DNA of 64,000 nucleotides from Cytobacillus praedii (GCF_001439605.1 NZ_LMBX01000003.1:1013-65012); one strand, 5' to 3'; shown: positions 37,520-47,335, counted from the first letter of the stretch. Numbers and translations are program-made. Notes: generated from the sequence alone by a model not told the origin.

Positions 37520-37694
37520 CGCGCAAACCTCCATTAATCACAAGATATATCAGCTTTAAAGCCTACATTATCGTATGAGTGTGCAAAAAATGTGTGAATG
37601 CCTAGATAAACTTTTTATTTATAGATTTATTAACGAAATCCGGTCAGAATTATGATATACCGGTTAAGTTAACAGAATAGGAGATGAACTATGG

Positions 37695-38465
37695 ATGGAC
37701 CAAATCATACATAAGGAAAGGTTTCCATCACCTAACCCTGGCATCGAATTATCTATCGTTACCTATCGATCAGACGATTTAAAAGTAAAGGGGCTTTTAG
37801 CTGAGCCTAAAGGAAATGAAATCTATGATGGTTTTCTTTACTTACGTGGTGGAATCAAGAATGTTGGGAAAGTGAGGCCAGGACGTATTGTTCAGTTTGC
37901 TTCAGAGGGTTTTATTGTCTTTGCGCCATTTTACCGGGGGAATCAGGAAGGCGAAGGCAATGAGGATTTTGCTGGCGAGGATCGGGAGGATGCCTTTTCT
38001 GCTTTTAGACTTTTGCAGTCCCACCCAAGGGTAAAGGGTACACATATTTTTGGCTTCTCTAGAGGAGGTGTCATGGCACTATTGACAGCCATTCAATTTC
38101 CTGAGGCAAAGTCAATGGTGACCTGGGGCGGTGTCAGTGATATGTTTCTAACATATACGGAGAGAGAGGATTTACGAAGAATGATGAAAAGGGTGATCGG
38201 TGGGACACCAACGAAGTTTCCGGAGCGGTATGAGTATCGAACGCCACTTTTTCAAATAGAGAGGCTACAATCTCCCGTATTAATCATCCATGGGGAAAAA
38301 GATGAAAATGTCTCAGCCGAACATGCCTATCGTCTAGAGAAAAGATTGAAAGCACTAAATAAAAAAGTAGAAAGCTGGTATTTTCAAGGGTTTACTCATT
38401 ACTTTCCACCCGCAATAAATCGAAAGGTCGTCCAGGATTTAACGAATTGGATGAAGAAGCAGTGA
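37695..38465 (+). CDS. ytmA: Prolyl-oligopeptidase-like alpha/beta hydrolase YtmA
   Basis: Cytoplasmic S9-type hydrolase of 256 residues. Nucleophile Ser lies in GFSRGGVMAL (about residue 122), Asp in IIHGEKDENV, and His in GFTHYFPP. The N-terminal propeller of true prolyl oligopeptidases is absent. AGGAG precedes the start; a nearby ATG at 37691 is out of frame. Divergent from ytlA and convergent with pckA, as in B. subtilis. Substrate unknown; acyl-peptide or ester hydrolysis is likely. Confidence 0.88.
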   Translation: MDQIIHKERFPSPNPGIELSIVTYRSDDLKVKGLLAEPKGNEIYDGFLYLRGGIKNVGKVRPGRIVQFASEGFIVFAPFYRGNQEGEGNEDFAGEDREDAFSAFRLLQSHPRVKGTHIFGFSRGGVMALLTAIQFPEAKSMVTWGGVSDMFLTYTEREDLRRMMKRVIGGTPTKFPERYEYRTPLFQIERLQSPVLIIHGEKDENVSAEHAYRLEKRLKALNKKVESWYFQGFTHYFPPAINRKVVQDLTNWMKKQ

Positions 38466-38471
38466 GAAGTT

Positions 38472-38509
38472 AAAAAAAAGGAATTGCCATTTAAGGCAAT
38501 TCCTTTTTT
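38472..38509. terminator. Bidirectional terminator between ytmA and pckA
   Basis: AAAAAGGAATTGCC / GGCAATTCCTTTTTT with a 6-base loop, and long A and T runs on both sides of the stem. Confidence 0.92.
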
Positions 38510-38552
38510 CGGGGAATGAAGCTAATTTTACAACATCGATATATAGAGTATA

Positions 38553-40139
38553 TTAAGCGGTTGGACCGCCTTTTTCTTCAATTTCAGATGGGACATTTGA
38601 GAACTTCTTGAAGTTTTCACGGAACTTAGCTGCAAGTTCTTTCGCTTTTACTTCATAGGCTGCTTGATTATCCCAAGTTTTGTTTGGCTGGAGCACTTCA
38701 TCTGGTACACCAGGTACATGCAATGGAATTTCTAGGCCAAAAATTTCATCCTTAATGGTTTCTACATTGTTCAATTCGCCTTCTAGAGCAGATTGAACCA
38801 TTGCACGAGTATATGGAAGCTTCATACGATTGCCAACCCCATATTCTCCGCCAGTCCAGCCTGTATTCACAAGGTATACCTTTGCATTATGCTCATCGAT
38901 TTTCTTACCAAGCATTTCAGCATATTCAGTCGCTGCACGAGGCAAGAATGGTGAACCAAAGCATGTAGAGAAGGTTGCTTCTGGTGAAGTCACTCCACGC
39001 TCTGTACCAGCAAGCTTAGATGTATAACCACTTAGGAAATGGTACATTGCTTGCTCTTTCGTTAATTTAGAGATAGGAGGCAGGACGCCAAAAGCATCAG
39101 CCGTTAAAAAGATAATCGTATTAGGGTGTCCAGCAATACTTGGATCAACAATATTATCAATCGCTTGTATTGGGTATGCAGCACGAGTGTTTTCAGTTAA
39201 AGTGTTGTCATCATAGTCGGCCACTCGGCTCTCGCTATTTATCACTACGTTTTCTAGCACTGCACCAAAACGGATTGCATCAAAAATTTGCGGTTCTTTC
39301 TCACGAGTAAGGTTGATGCATTTTGCGTAGCAGCCGCCTTCAATATTGAATACACCGTTTGGAGACCATCCGTGTTCATCATCACCGATTAAACGGCGAT
39401 TTGGATCTGCAGATAAAGTTGTTTTCCCAGTTCCAGAAAGACCGAAGAACAGAGCAACATCCCCTTCAAGTCCAACGTTAGCTGAACAATGCATAGGGAG
39501 AATTCCGTTTTCTGGAAGTAAATAGTTCATGATCGAGAATATTGATTTCTTGATTTCACCAGCATATTCAGTTCCGCCAATTAATACCGTACGTTTTTCA
39601 AAAGAAACAATAATAAAGGTTTCAGAAGCTGTTCCATCAACAGCAGGGTCCGCTTTGAAGTTTGGTGCGGATATAACTGTGAATTCTGCTTGGTGATCCA
39701 ATAATTCTTCATCTGTAGGGCGAATGAATAGCTGATGTGCAAATAAGTTATGCCAAGCGTACTCGTTAATGACTTGGATTGGCAGTCTATGTTTTTTATC
39801 AGCACCTGCGAATCCTTTAAAAACAAATACTTCGTCTTTTTCTTGTAAGTAGCTTAACACTTTGTTATATAAATTAGAGAATATTTCTTCAGAAATTGGC
39901 TGGTTCACACTTCCCCAATCAACTGTATCTAATGTTGATGCTTCTTTCACTATATACTTATCTTTAGGCGAACGGCCAGTATATTTACCAGTTGTTGCAG
40001 CAACAGCTCCAGTTGATGTCAGTGATCCTTCGTTACGGTTCAATACTTTTTCAACAAGCTGAGGGACAGACAATTGAATTTGAATATTATTTCCTTTAAG
40101 TAAATCGATCAATTTATTTGGAATGCTAACAGAATTCAT
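38553..40139 (-). CDS. pckA: Phosphoenolpyruvate carboxykinase (ATP)
   Basis: Gluconeogenic conversion of oxaloacetate and ATP to PEP and CO2. The 528-residue protein shows [22 protein letters not shown], the kinase loop [14 protein letters not shown] (about residue 240), [10 protein letters not shown] and the ENTRAAYPI segment. AAGGAAGG precedes the ATG. A CcpN-type box lies just upstream, fitting glycolytic repression of gluconeogenesis as in B. subtilis. Confidence 0.97.
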   Translation of the reverse strand: MNSVSIPNKLIDLLKGNNIQIQLSVPQLVEKVLNRNEGSLTSTGAVAATTGKYTGRSPKDKYIVKEASTLDTVDWGSVNQPISEEIFSNLYNKVLSYLQEKDEVFVFKGFAGADKKHRLPIQVINEYAWHNLFAHQLFIRPTDEELLDHQAEFTVISAPNFKADPAVDGTASETFIIVSFEKRTVLIGGTEYAGEIKKSIFSIMNYLLPENGILPMHCSANVGLEGDVALFFGLSGTGKTTLSADPNRRLIGDDEHGWSPNGVFNIEGGCYAKCINLTREKEPQIFDAIRFGAVLENVVINSESRVADYDDNTLTENTRAAYPIQAIDNIVDPSIAGHPNTIIFLTADAFGVLPPISKLTKEQAMYHFLSGYTSKLAGTERGVTSPEATFSTCFGSPFLPRAATEYAEMLGKKIDEHNAKVYLVNTGWTGGEYGVGNRMKLPYTRAMVQSALEGELNNVETIKDEIFGLEIPLHVPGVPDEVLQPNKTWDNQAAYEVKAKELAAKFRENFKKFSNVPSEIEEKGGPTA

Positions 40140-40197
40140 CTGATGAATACCTTCCTTTATCCAGGATTATTTTTGAAAGTGATTACATCTCTTAATT

Positions 40198-40208
40198 AGT
40201 ATAACACA
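40198..40208 (-). promoter_or_regulatory. CcpN-type operator at the pckA promoter
   Basis: Minus strand TGTGTTATACT fits TRTGHYATAYW, the consensus I recall for CcpN sites at gapB, pckA and sr1 of B. subtilis. It includes TATACT as a plausible -10, about 60 bases from the pckA start. Confidence 0.65.
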
Positions 40209-40351
40209 TTTAGATGATTAATCTATACTATTAAGAAATTTTTTCTTTATATTAATTAAAATGTCACAATTGGCTTTAGGCCAATGCAAGATTGACTCTC
40301 GAAAATATCAGCAGGAATCCATTTCTTAGGATGTAAAAATGGAATGAACTT

Positions 40352-40719
40352 TTGAAATTGACTGCATTATACGATGGAATATACTCGTTATGCAAGGAAT
40401 CTAAGCGAATTTTTAATAAGCTTGACTGGTTTCGTCAAATCGAATGGGTTTCAATATAAGAATAAAAAAATGAACAGCCACTTTCGTTTGATAAAACTAG
40501 TTTGCGAAAAGAACTTCATATTATTACATCCAATGGTCATGTGTTAAAAGGCTTTTACGCATTAAGATATCTATTTCTTCGTTTCCCTTTTTTCTGCCTA
40601 GGAGCTTTTTATATATTCTAATTTCATAATTAATTGGAAATTGAGTGTATCATTGGAATGCAAAAAATCACCACAAATTTTTAAAAAGAAAATGTGATGA
40701 TGGAAGTTGTTCATTATAA
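40352..40719 (+). pseudogene. Decayed DCC-family (DUF393) thiol-disulfide oxidoreductase
   Basis: Three reading-frame pieces line up with the DCC family. First LYDGIYSLCKESKRIFNKLD followed by WFRQIEWVSI and a stop: the first Cys of the DGxCxLC motif is Tyr. Next, in another frame, LRKELHIITSNGHVLKGFYA then LRYLFLRFPFF and a stop. Last, WNAKNHHKFLKRKCDDGSCS and a stop, which is the family's C-terminus. At least two frameshifts, internal stops and loss of a catalytic Cys mark it as dead. It occupies the gap between pckA and the metK leader. Confidence 0.8.
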
Positions 40720-40751
40720 ATGAAAAAACATGAATTTTATACAGATAGTTA

Positions 40752-40781
40752 TTGACATGACTTCATTTTATACGTTATGAT
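40752..40781 (+). promoter_or_regulatory. Sigma-A promoter of the metK S-box leader
   Basis: TTGACA, 18-base spacer, TATGAT. Transcription would begin just before the S-box aptamer at 40801. Confidence 0.75.
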
Positions 40782-40800
40782 TTTACCTTGAACGGATACT

Positions 40801-40970
40801 CTCTTATCCCGAGCTGGCGGAGGGACAGGCCCAATGAAGCCCAGCAACCTGTTAAAGATTTTTTTAGCAAAGGTGCTAACCTGACGCAAGGACTTTGAGC
40901 CTTGAACGATAAGAGTGAAAGGCGCGAATCGATTTGTTTTCAACCTTTTCACATATGAAAAGGTTTTTTT
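40801..40970 (+). promoter_or_regulatory. SAM-I (S-box) riboswitch with terminator
   Basis: P1 is CTCTTATC (40801) pairing with GATAAGAG (40908-40915). Between them are the conserved GAGCTGGCGGAGGGAC, GGCCCAATGAAGCCC and CAGCAACC segments of the S-box aptamer. A terminator follows: AACCTTTTC / GAAAAGGTT plus a T-run (40942-40970). High SAM should end transcription before metK. The metK start lies 277 bases beyond the terminator, an unusually long distance. Confidence 0.95.
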
Positions 40971-41246
40971 GTACTTTATGGAACCTTTAAGTATGGATTA
41001 GAGTATGATAAAAAACTAAGGGTTTCGCCATATTCACTTGGCGATATGCAAAGTTTTTTCAGCAAATTTGATGGACGGCTTTTGGTTTTTTTGAGTTTTT
41101 AATATGACTGTCTTTATGTGTTAAAAGGGCATATTAATAAAAACTCCCTGTTTATTTCATACTACTTAGGGAATGAGTTCCGTATCAACCAAAGGTTGCT
41201 TCCTGTTAAGCAATCTTGCCTATAATATAAATAAGGAGGAATCCAG

Positions 41247-42446
41247 ATGTCAACAAAACGTCGTTTGTTTACTTCTGAATCAGTTACTGAAGGCCATCCG
41301 GATAAAATTTGTGACCAAATTTCTGATGCGATTTTGGATGCCATTTTAGCAAAGGATGCGAATGCACGTGTTGCAGCAGAAACGTCTGTAACAACAGGTC
41401 TCGTTCTAGTCGCTGGTGAAATTACTACTTCTACATATGTAGATATTCCAAAGATTGTACGTGAAACGGTGAAAGAGATTGGCTATACTCGTGCAAAATA
41501 CGGTTTCGATGCAGAAACTTGTGCAGTATTAACATCCATTGATGAGCAATCTGCTGATATTGCGATGGGTGTTGACCAAGCACTTGAAGCACGAGAAGGA
41601 TCAATGAGTGATGAAGAAATTGAAGCGATCGGTGCAGGAGACCAAGGCTTAATGTTTGGTTATGCTTGTAACGAAACAAAAGAGCTTATGCCGCTTCCTA
41701 TTTCATTAGCACATAAATTATCCCGTCGTTTAACAGAGGTGCGTAAAGAAGAAATTCTTCCTTACCTTCGTCCAGATGGTAAAACGCAAGTAACTGTAGA
41801 ATATGATGAAAATAACAAACCTGTTCGTATTGATACGATTGTTATTTCAACTCAGCACCACCCTGAGATTAGCCTTGAGCAAATTCAGCGCAATCTGAAA
41901 GAACATGTCATTAACCCAGTTGTTCCACAAGAGCTAATTGATGAAAATACAAAGTATTTCATTAACCCAACAGGCCGTTTCGTTATTGGCGGACCTCAAG
42001 GGGATGCAGGTCTAACAGGCCGTAAAATTATTGTTGATACTTACGGTGGATATGCTCGCCATGGCGGCGGCGCATTCTCTGGTAAGGATCCGACAAAGGT
42101 TGACCGTTCAGCTGCTTATGCTGCACGTTATGTGGCGAAAAATATTGTAGCTGCAGAATTAGCAGATAAAGTAGAAGTTCAGCTTGCTTATGCAATTGGT
42201 GTTGCACAGCCAGTTTCTATTTCTGTCGATACATTTGGTACTGGAACAGTAAGCGAGGATGTATTGGTTGATCTTGTTCGTAAACATTTTGACCTTCGTC
42301 CGGCTGGAATTATCAATATGCTTAACCTGCGCCGTCCAATATATAAGCAAACAGCTGCATATGGCCATTTTGGTCGTACAGATGTGGATCTGCCTTGGGA
42401 ACGTACGGATAAAGCAGAAGTTTTACGTACTGACGCAAAAAAATAA
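41247..42446 (+). CDS. metK: S-adenosylmethionine synthetase
   Basis: Makes SAM from methionine and ATP. The 399-residue protein has [20 protein letters not shown] at the N-terminus, the [12 protein letters not shown] segment and the P-loop-like [18 protein letters not shown] (about residue 270). AAGGAGGA precedes the ATG. The S-box leader upstream closes the feedback loop by sensing its product. A terminator follows, so it is a single-gene transcript. Confidence 0.98.
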   Translation: MSTKRRLFTSESVTEGHPDKICDQISDAILDAILAKDANARVAAETSVTTGLVLVAGEITTSTYVDIPKIVRETVKEIGYTRAKYGFDAETCAVLTSIDEQSADIAMGVDQALEAREGSMSDEEIEAIGAGDQGLMFGYACNETKELMPLPISLAHKLSRRLTEVRKEEILPYLRPDGKTQVTVEYDENNKPVRIDTIVISTQHHPEISLEQIQRNLKEHVINPVVPQELIDENTKYFINPTGRFVIGGPQGDAGLTGRKIIVDTYGGYARHGGGAFSGKDPTKVDRSAAYAARYVAKNIVAAELADKVEVQLAYAIGVAQPVSISVDTFGTGTVSEDVLVDLVRKHFDLRPAGIINMLNLRRPIYKQTAAYGHFGRTDVDLPWERTDKAEVLRTDAKK

Positions 42447-42451
42447 AAAAG

Positions 42452-42487
42452 AAAACAGGTGCTGCATTGTGCAGCTCCTGTTTTTTT
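42452..42487 (+). terminator. Terminator of metK
   Basis: AAAACAGGTGCTGCA / TGCAGCTCCTGTTTTTTT with a 3-base loop and one mismatch. Confidence 0.9.
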
Positions 42488-42666
42488 GATTAGCATATTC
42501 AAAGCTGAATTAGTTGGTAGGAACTCGGAAAATAACAAATTCAAAAAAGGAAACCTGCAAAATCCAAAAAAAATGCGGTCCCGTGGATTACCGTTTCCTA
42601 ACTATTTAATAAAGCCAATGCATAATAATGATTAAAATAGGAAAATGTAAATCATTATATGGATCA

Positions 42667-43179
42667 TTATTTTTGAAGAGTTTTGTAGTATTGTCCTTTT
42701 TCTGCATATTCTCTGCTTATACGTTCCATATCCTTTATGTCTTCTTGTGTTAATTCACGGATCACCTTTGCAGGTCTGCCAAAAGCAAGTGTGTTTGGTG
42801 GAATTTTCTTTCCTTGGGGAACAAGGCTCCCTGCCCCGATAAATGCCCCTTCACCAATTTCGGCTTGATCTAGTATAATTGAGCCCATTCCAATGAGTGC
42901 TTTTTTCCGAATTATACAGCTATGAAGAATAACTTGGTGACCGATCGTTGCCTCATCTTCTAGAATTAATGGGTTGTTTGGGCTTTGATGGAGAACAGAA
43001 TTGTCTTGAATATTTACCTTTTTTCCAATAATTGTAGGAGCTACATCTCCTCTAATCACAGTGTTAAACCATACACTTGATTCTTCTCCTATCTCTACAT
43101 CTCCAGTAATAGTAGTAAAATCAGCAATGAATGCAGATTCAGCAATTTTTGGCAACTTTTCTTTATAAGGATAAATCAT
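42667..43179 (-). CDS. ytoA: Gamma-carbonic-anhydrase-like hexapeptide protein (YtoA/PaaY family)
   Basis: A left-handed beta-helix of 170 residues. VWFNTVIRGDVAPTIIGKKV holds the conserved Arg/Asp, and ILEDEATIGHQVILHSCIIR supplies the paired His zinc ligands with the upstream NIQDNSVLHQ. Order next to ytpA matches B. subtilis ytoA. Enzymatic carbonic anhydrase activity is uncertain in this subfamily. Monocistronic on the minus strand. Confidence 0.9.
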   Translation of the reverse strand: MIYPYKEKLPKIAESAFIADFTTITGDVEIGEESSVWFNTVIRGDVAPTIIGKKVNIQDNSVLHQSPNNPLILEDEATIGHQVILHSCIIRKKALIGMGSIILDQAEIGEGAFIGAGSLVPQGKKIPPNTLAFGRPAKVIRELTQEDIKDMERISREYAEKGQYYKTLQK

Positions 43180-43381
43180 CTGTAACGCCCCTTATATTTG
43201 TATTTTCAATCTATTCTAACATAGGAAGATGGGACAAGAGTGAAGCTGAAAACTCAAATTGCTTAAAAAAATATTGATTTAAATGAAAAATACGGTATAA
43301 AATGTGATGAATTCCGGTTTCTAAGCTATAATTTAGAAAGAATGGTTTTTCGCTTCAACATAAGGTTTAGGGGGAAATATG

Positions 43382-44188
43382 ATGTGGAAATGGGAAGCTG
43401 AAGGAGAGGCTAAAGCAGTCATTGTAATGGTTCATGGTGCCATGGAGCATCATCGCCGCTATGGGTGGCTTATAGAAAAATGGCGATTATCAGGTTTTCA
43501 TGTCATTATGGGAGATCTTCCTGGCCAGGGGATGACAACAAGATCAAGCAGGGGCCATATCGAATCTTTCGATGAGTATCTTGCGGAAGTGAAGGATTGG
43601 ATTCAAGCTGCCTATCAGTTTGATTTACCTGTCTTCCTATTTGGACATAGTATGGGCGGATTAATTTCTATTCGCCTGCTTCAAGAGGAAAAAATGAATC
43701 TAGCTGGAGTGATTTTGTCTTCTCCATGCCTTGGATTAATTAAAAAGCCTTCTAAGTTGATTGATCTTCTTTCTATCGGACTTAATCTGATCATTCCAAG
43801 CTTAAGAATGGATTCAGGACTTACTGTAGATATGGCAACTAGTAATCAGGATGTTCGTGATGCGGATGCAAATGATACTTTGTATGTAAAGAAAGTGTCT
43901 GTTAGATGGTATCGAGAACTACTGAATGCGATTAAGCTTGGTTTTGAAAAACTTGAAAAAATACAGGATGTTCCGCTGCTCGTTATGCAGGCAGGGGATG
44001 ATTTGATTGTTAATAAAAAAACGGTGAGCGAATGGTTTAATCTTGCTCCATTTTCCGAAAAGCGGTTTAAAGAATGGCCTAAGTTTTATCATGAAATATT
44101 TAATGAGCCTGACAGGGAAGATGTATTTGAATATGCGAAGGATTTTGTTGCAAGCCAGCTGAAGGCGATTGGTTATATAGATAAGTAA
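43382..44188 (+). CDS. ytpA: Lysophospholipase-like alpha/beta hydrolase YtpA
   Basis: Serine hydrolase of 268 residues resembling monoglyceride lipase. MVHGAMEHHRRYGWL, nucleophile in GHSMGGLISIRL (about residue 90), acid in QAGDDLIVN and His in KFYHEIFNE. The second of two adjacent ATGs (43379/43382) sits seven bases from the GGGGG site. B. subtilis YtpA was linked to bacilysocin (lysophosphatidylglycerol) production. It is followed by a decayed frame and then ytpB. Confidence 0.88.
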   Translation: MWKWEAEGEAKAVIVMVHGAMEHHRRYGWLIEKWRLSGFHVIMGDLPGQGMTTRSSRGHIESFDEYLAEVKDWIQAAYQFDLPVFLFGHSMGGLISIRLLQEEKMNLAGVILSSPCLGLIKKPSKLIDLLSIGLNLIIPSLRMDSGLTVDMATSNQDVRDADANDTLYVKKVSVRWYRELLNAIKLGFEKLEKIQDVPLLVMQAGDDLIVNKKTVSEWFNLAPFSEKRFKEWPKFYHEIFNEPDREDVFEYAKDFVASQLKAIGYIDK

Positions 44189-44201
44189 GAGGAAATTTTG
44201 T

Positions 44202-44465
44202 GCAGCGCAAGCAGCCACCCTGACCATCAGGAAGTACTATTGTCGACAATATGATAGGTTTGAAAAGCTTGGCAGTGACAAGTGGAAAGCTTTTGGGGAA
44301 CATACAGCCGTGTCAGCCTTTGAGGTCACAAGCCAATATGCTTAGAAGGGAAAAATTAACCTTCATCCACCTTGTCCTGTGCCGTCAGGTAAATCATACA
44401 AGGGAAAACTCCTTCGTGTGAACATAGATGTTCCGAAGGTACTTGCACATTTCTTTAAGGAGTGA
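44202..44465 (+). pseudogene. Unidentified gene remnant with internal amber codon
   Basis: One frame of 88 codons reads protein-like throughout except for a single TAG after FEVTSQYA. Before it are KYYCRQYDRFEKLGSDKWKA and FGEHTAVSAF; after it INLHPPCPVPSGKSYKGKLL and RVNIDVPKVLAHFFKE, ending TGA at 44465. No in-frame start codon with a ribosome site is seen. The composition is soluble-protein-like, so I read it as a 5'-truncated or decayed gene. I do not recognise the family. Its 3' end carries the ribosome site of ytpB. Confidence 0.5.
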
Positions 44466-44469
44466 ATTT

Positions 44470-45564
44470 ATGAGCGTTCCTTCCATGCCGATTAGTTTAA
44501 TGTCTAAAATATATCGAAGGGTCTTGCCATTAGTTCATAAGGAATTAAACTTTTGGAAAAAAAGAGCTGAGGAAATTCCGAATCAGGAGTTAAGAAAGCA
44601 GGCATTGGCGAGCATAGAACATAAAACCTTTCATTGTGAGGGCGGTTCAATTATGGCTTTAATGGCAAAAGAAAATTTTTCATTAGCCATTAAGTTTATT
44701 GTTGCGTACCAAACAATTAGTGATTACTTAGATAATCTATGTGACCGCAGCACCTCTCTCAATCCGAAAGATTTTTCAGCTCTCCATGAGTCTATGATGG
44801 ATGCACTAACGCTTGATTCTGAACCGAAGAATTACTATCGCTTTCGAATGGAGCAAGAGGATGGCAGCTACTTAGTCGACCTTGTAGCAACTTGCAGGGA
44901 TGTCCTTTCAGAAATTCGGGACTACGATAAAATTAAGAATTATCTGCTCGAGCTATGTCATTACTATTGTGATTTGCAAATCCATAAGCATGTAAAAGTT
45001 GAGGAGCGGGTTCCACGGCTGCAGGATTGGTTTCATCAGTATAAAGAGAAAATACCTGAAATGGAATGGTACGAGTTTTCAGCATGTTCTGGATCGACAT
45101 TAGGGATATTCTGCCTCATATCATATGCAATGAGAGATGACTTTGAAATAGATTATGCTGAAAGTATCCGCAATGGCTACTTTCCTTACATACAGGGTCT
45201 GCATATTCTTTTGGATTATTTCATTGATCAAGAAGAGGATCGTAATGAAGGAGATTTAAACTTTTGTTTTTATTATGAGAACGAAGAGAAGCTATTTGAA
45301 CGGCTAAAGCATTTTGTTATCGAAGCGGACAAGCATACAGAACAGCTTCCTCACAAACGGTTTCATCAGTTAATTAATCGTGGCCTGCTGGGAATTTACT
45401 TATCTGATAAAAAGGTAAGAAAGCAAAAGAATGTCAAAAAACTTGCAAAGAGCATGATAAAAACGGGTGGAGGAATTAGCTATTTCTTCTATTGGAACGG
45501 CAGGGCTTATCGTGCTGTCCAAGAATGGATCCCTGACTTTTTTAAGCGAGCATTATTGCGCTAA
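44470..45564 (+). CDS. ytpB: Tetraprenyl-beta-curcumene synthase YtpB
   Basis: Class I-type terpene cyclase (DUF2600) making C35 terpenes from heptaprenyl diphosphate in B. subtilis. The 364-residue protein has the Asp-rich segment YQTISDYLDNLCDRS (about residue 95), RFRMEQEDGSYL and the second acidic segment LDYFIDQEEDRNEGDLNF. AAGGAGTG precedes the ATG at 44470; a longer frame from 44428 lacks a site. The palindromic terminator starts at its stop codon. The next step (squalene-hopene-cyclase-like) is not encoded nearby. Confidence 0.93.
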   Translation: MSVPSMPISLMSKIYRRVLPLVHKELNFWKKRAEEIPNQELRKQALASIEHKTFHCEGGSIMALMAKENFSLAIKFIVAYQTISDYLDNLCDRSTSLNPKDFSALHESMMDALTLDSEPKNYYRFRMEQEDGSYLVDLVATCRDVLSEIRDYDKIKNYLLELCHYYCDLQIHKHVKVEERVPRLQDWFHQYKEKIPEMEWYEFSACSGSTLGIFCLISYAMRDDFEIDYAESIRNGYFPYIQGLHILLDYFIDQEEDRNEGDLNFCFYYENEEKLFERLKHFVIEADKHTEQLPHKRFHQLINRGLLGIYLSDKKVRKQKNVKKLAKSMIKTGGGISYFFYWNGRAYRAVQEWIPDFFKRALLR

Positions 45565-45590
45565 AAAACCTGCAAATTTGCAGGTTTTTA
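45564..45590. terminator. Bidirectional terminator between ytpB and ytqB
   Basis: Perfect palindrome AAAACCTGCAAA / TTTGCAGGTTTT with T and A runs on either side. Confidence 0.88.
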
Positions 45591-45597
45591 AGTGTAG

Positions 45598-46170
45598 TTA
45601 CCGTTTTTCAATCGCAATAATAAATGGCGGATTGTTCTGCTGATTAATAAATTGATATTGCATTACATGAGCAGCCCTTTGATCCAATTGCTTTACAAAT
45701 TGAAGGAGAGCATCTCTTTCAAGCGCCCCTTCTTGATGTCCATGGTAGATGACAAGTACAATAATACCCTCAGGAGACATTATTTCAAGAAGCTGTTCTA
45801 TGGCAGAGATTGTTGTTCCGGGTGTCGTCACAATCGTTTTGTCTCCGCCAGGCAGGTAGCCTAAATTAAAAATAGCTGCTTTTATTTTTCCGTGGTGAGA
45901 CTTTGGAATACTGGTGAAAATATGTTCATGCCCTTTATGGAACAATTGAACTCTATCCCCGAGCTTCTCCTCCGACAACCGTTTTTTCGTAGTGGAAACT
46001 GCCTCTTCCTGAATATCAAATCCATAAACGAGGCCCGCTTCACCAATTAAATGAGCTAGAAATAAGGTATCATGCCCATTGCCAAGCGTGGCATCCACTA
46101 CACAGTCACCAGGAGATACTGCTTTATCAATCAATTTCCGGGCAAAAGGCAAAATTCCATCGAGCTTCAT
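45598..46170 (-). CDS. mnmM: tRNA U34 methyltransferase MnmM (YtqB)
   Basis: SAM-dependent Rossmann methyltransferase of 190 residues. DATLGNGHDTLFLA is motif I (about residue 26), GFDIQEEAV holds the acidic ribose-binding residue, and NLGYLPGGDK is the catalytic NxGYLPG loop. YtqB homologues were recently assigned to the last step of mnm5s2U synthesis in Gram-positive tRNA. It overlaps ytqA by four bases (ATGA), so the pair is translationally coupled. Confidence 0.9.
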   Translation of the reverse strand: MKLDGILPFARKLIDKAVSPGDCVVDATLGNGHDTLFLAHLIGEAGLVYGFDIQEEAVSTTKKRLSEEKLGDRVQLFHKGHEHIFTSIPKSHHGKIKAAIFNLGYLPGGDKTIVTTPGTTISAIEQLLEIMSPEGIIVLVIYHGHQEGALERDALLQFVKQLDQRAAHVMQYQFINQQNNPPFIIAIEKR

Positions 46171-47135
46171 GCTTGAATTCCCACTTGATTCGGCGTATAA
46201 AACTTTCCTTGCCAGCTATTTCTCTTTTTTAATTCAGCATCAATGGCGTTAAGAACTTCCCACTTATTTACACTCCACATTGGACCAACCATTAATTCAA
46301 TCGGACCGTCGCCAGTAATGCGGTGAATAATCATTTCCGGTGGTAAAATTTCTAATTGATCACAAACTAAGCTAACATAGTTTTCAAACGATAAGAACTC
46401 AAGCATTCCTTTTTCATATTGCTTAACCATTGGTGTCCCTTTTAAAAGGTGAAGCAGGTGAATTTTGATTCCTTGTACATCAAGCTTGGCCACTTCTTTT
46501 GCTGTTTCCATCATCATTTCTGGCGTTTCAAGCGGGAGGCCATTAATAATATGTGTACAAACGCGGATACCATGCTTGCGAAGCTTTTCTACTCCTTCAA
46601 CATAGCATTTGTAATCATGCGCCCGGTTAATTAGAAGGGCTGTTCTCTCATGAACCGTCTGCAGCCCAAGCTCAACCCATAAATAAGTTCGTTTATTTAG
46701 CTCAGCTAAATATTCAACGACATCATCTGGAAGGCAGTCAGGTCGTGTCGCAATGGATAAGCCCACAACACCTTCCTGCTGCAGCACTCTTTCATACATA
46801 TCTCTCAGCACTTCAACAGGTGCATGAGTATTTGTGAATGCCTGGAAGTAGGCCATATATTTGCCATCTTTCCATTTATGATGCATTTTTTCCTTAATTT
46901 CATTAAATTGTGTTTCCAGGTCATCTGCACGATTGCCGGCATAGTCCCCTGATCCTGCAGCACTGCAGAATGTACAGCCGCCATGTGCAACTGTACCGTC
47001 ACGATTCGGGCAATCAAAGCCCCCATCAAGTGCAACCTTAAATACTTTATGGCCAAATTCATTCCGTAAATGGTAATTCCATGTATGGTAACGTTTGTCA
47101 TCAGCGGCAAACGGAAAAGGATTTGTCTGAGCCAT
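46167..47135 (-). CDS. mnmL: Radical SAM protein MnmL (YtqA)
   Basis: A 322-residue radical SAM enzyme with the widely spaced cluster motif C42-x11-C54-x2-C57 (DCPNRDGTVAHGGCTFC), shared with the Elp3/YhcC group. RAHDY, GIRVCTHIINGLPLETPE and HLLHLLKGTPM follow. Linked with YtqB in the alternative mnm5s2U34 pathway of Gram-positive bacteria. GGAGG lies before the ATG at 47135. Upstream of, and coupled to, mnmM. Confidence 0.9.
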   Translation of the reverse strand: MAQTNPFPFAADDKRYHTWNYHLRNEFGHKVFKVALDGGFDCPNRDGTVAHGGCTFCSAAGSGDYAGNRADDLETQFNEIKEKMHHKWKDGKYMAYFQAFTNTHAPVEVLRDMYERVLQQEGVVGLSIATRPDCLPDDVVEYLAELNKRTYLWVELGLQTVHERTALLINRAHDYKCYVEGVEKLRKHGIRVCTHIINGLPLETPEMMMETAKEVAKLDVQGIKIHLLHLLKGTPMVKQYEKGMLEFLSFENYVSLVCDQLEILPPEMIIHRITGDGPIELMVGPMWSVNKWEVLNAIDAELKKRNSWQGKFYTPNQVGIQA

Positions 47136-47335
47136 TCAGAAACCTCCTATTAGTAAGTCATTTCGAAAATACTGCATAAAAATAATCATAACATGAAGTA
47201 ATCCTGATAGCCAAAGTAAATTGTTTCAAGTTTAACTGCCAGCAATTTATATAGTAGGAAACGAAAAATATGAACAAACTAATGGATGAAGCCTGATGCT
47301 TCTTAAAAACCCATTCTGAAGTAGGAGGGGAAATG

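Noticed and set aside
37520-37690. Thiamine or other riboswitch before ytlA
   Set aside because: The transporter resembles thiamine-precursor systems, but no THI-box or other aptamer signature is visible.
41431-42544. Minus-strand open frames across metK
   Set aside because: Antisense shadows of a highly conserved enzyme; no ribosome sites.
42491-42666. Riboswitch or small RNA between metK and ytoA
   Set aside because: Only a loose AGGAAAC/GTTTCCT inverted repeat is present; not enough structure to call.
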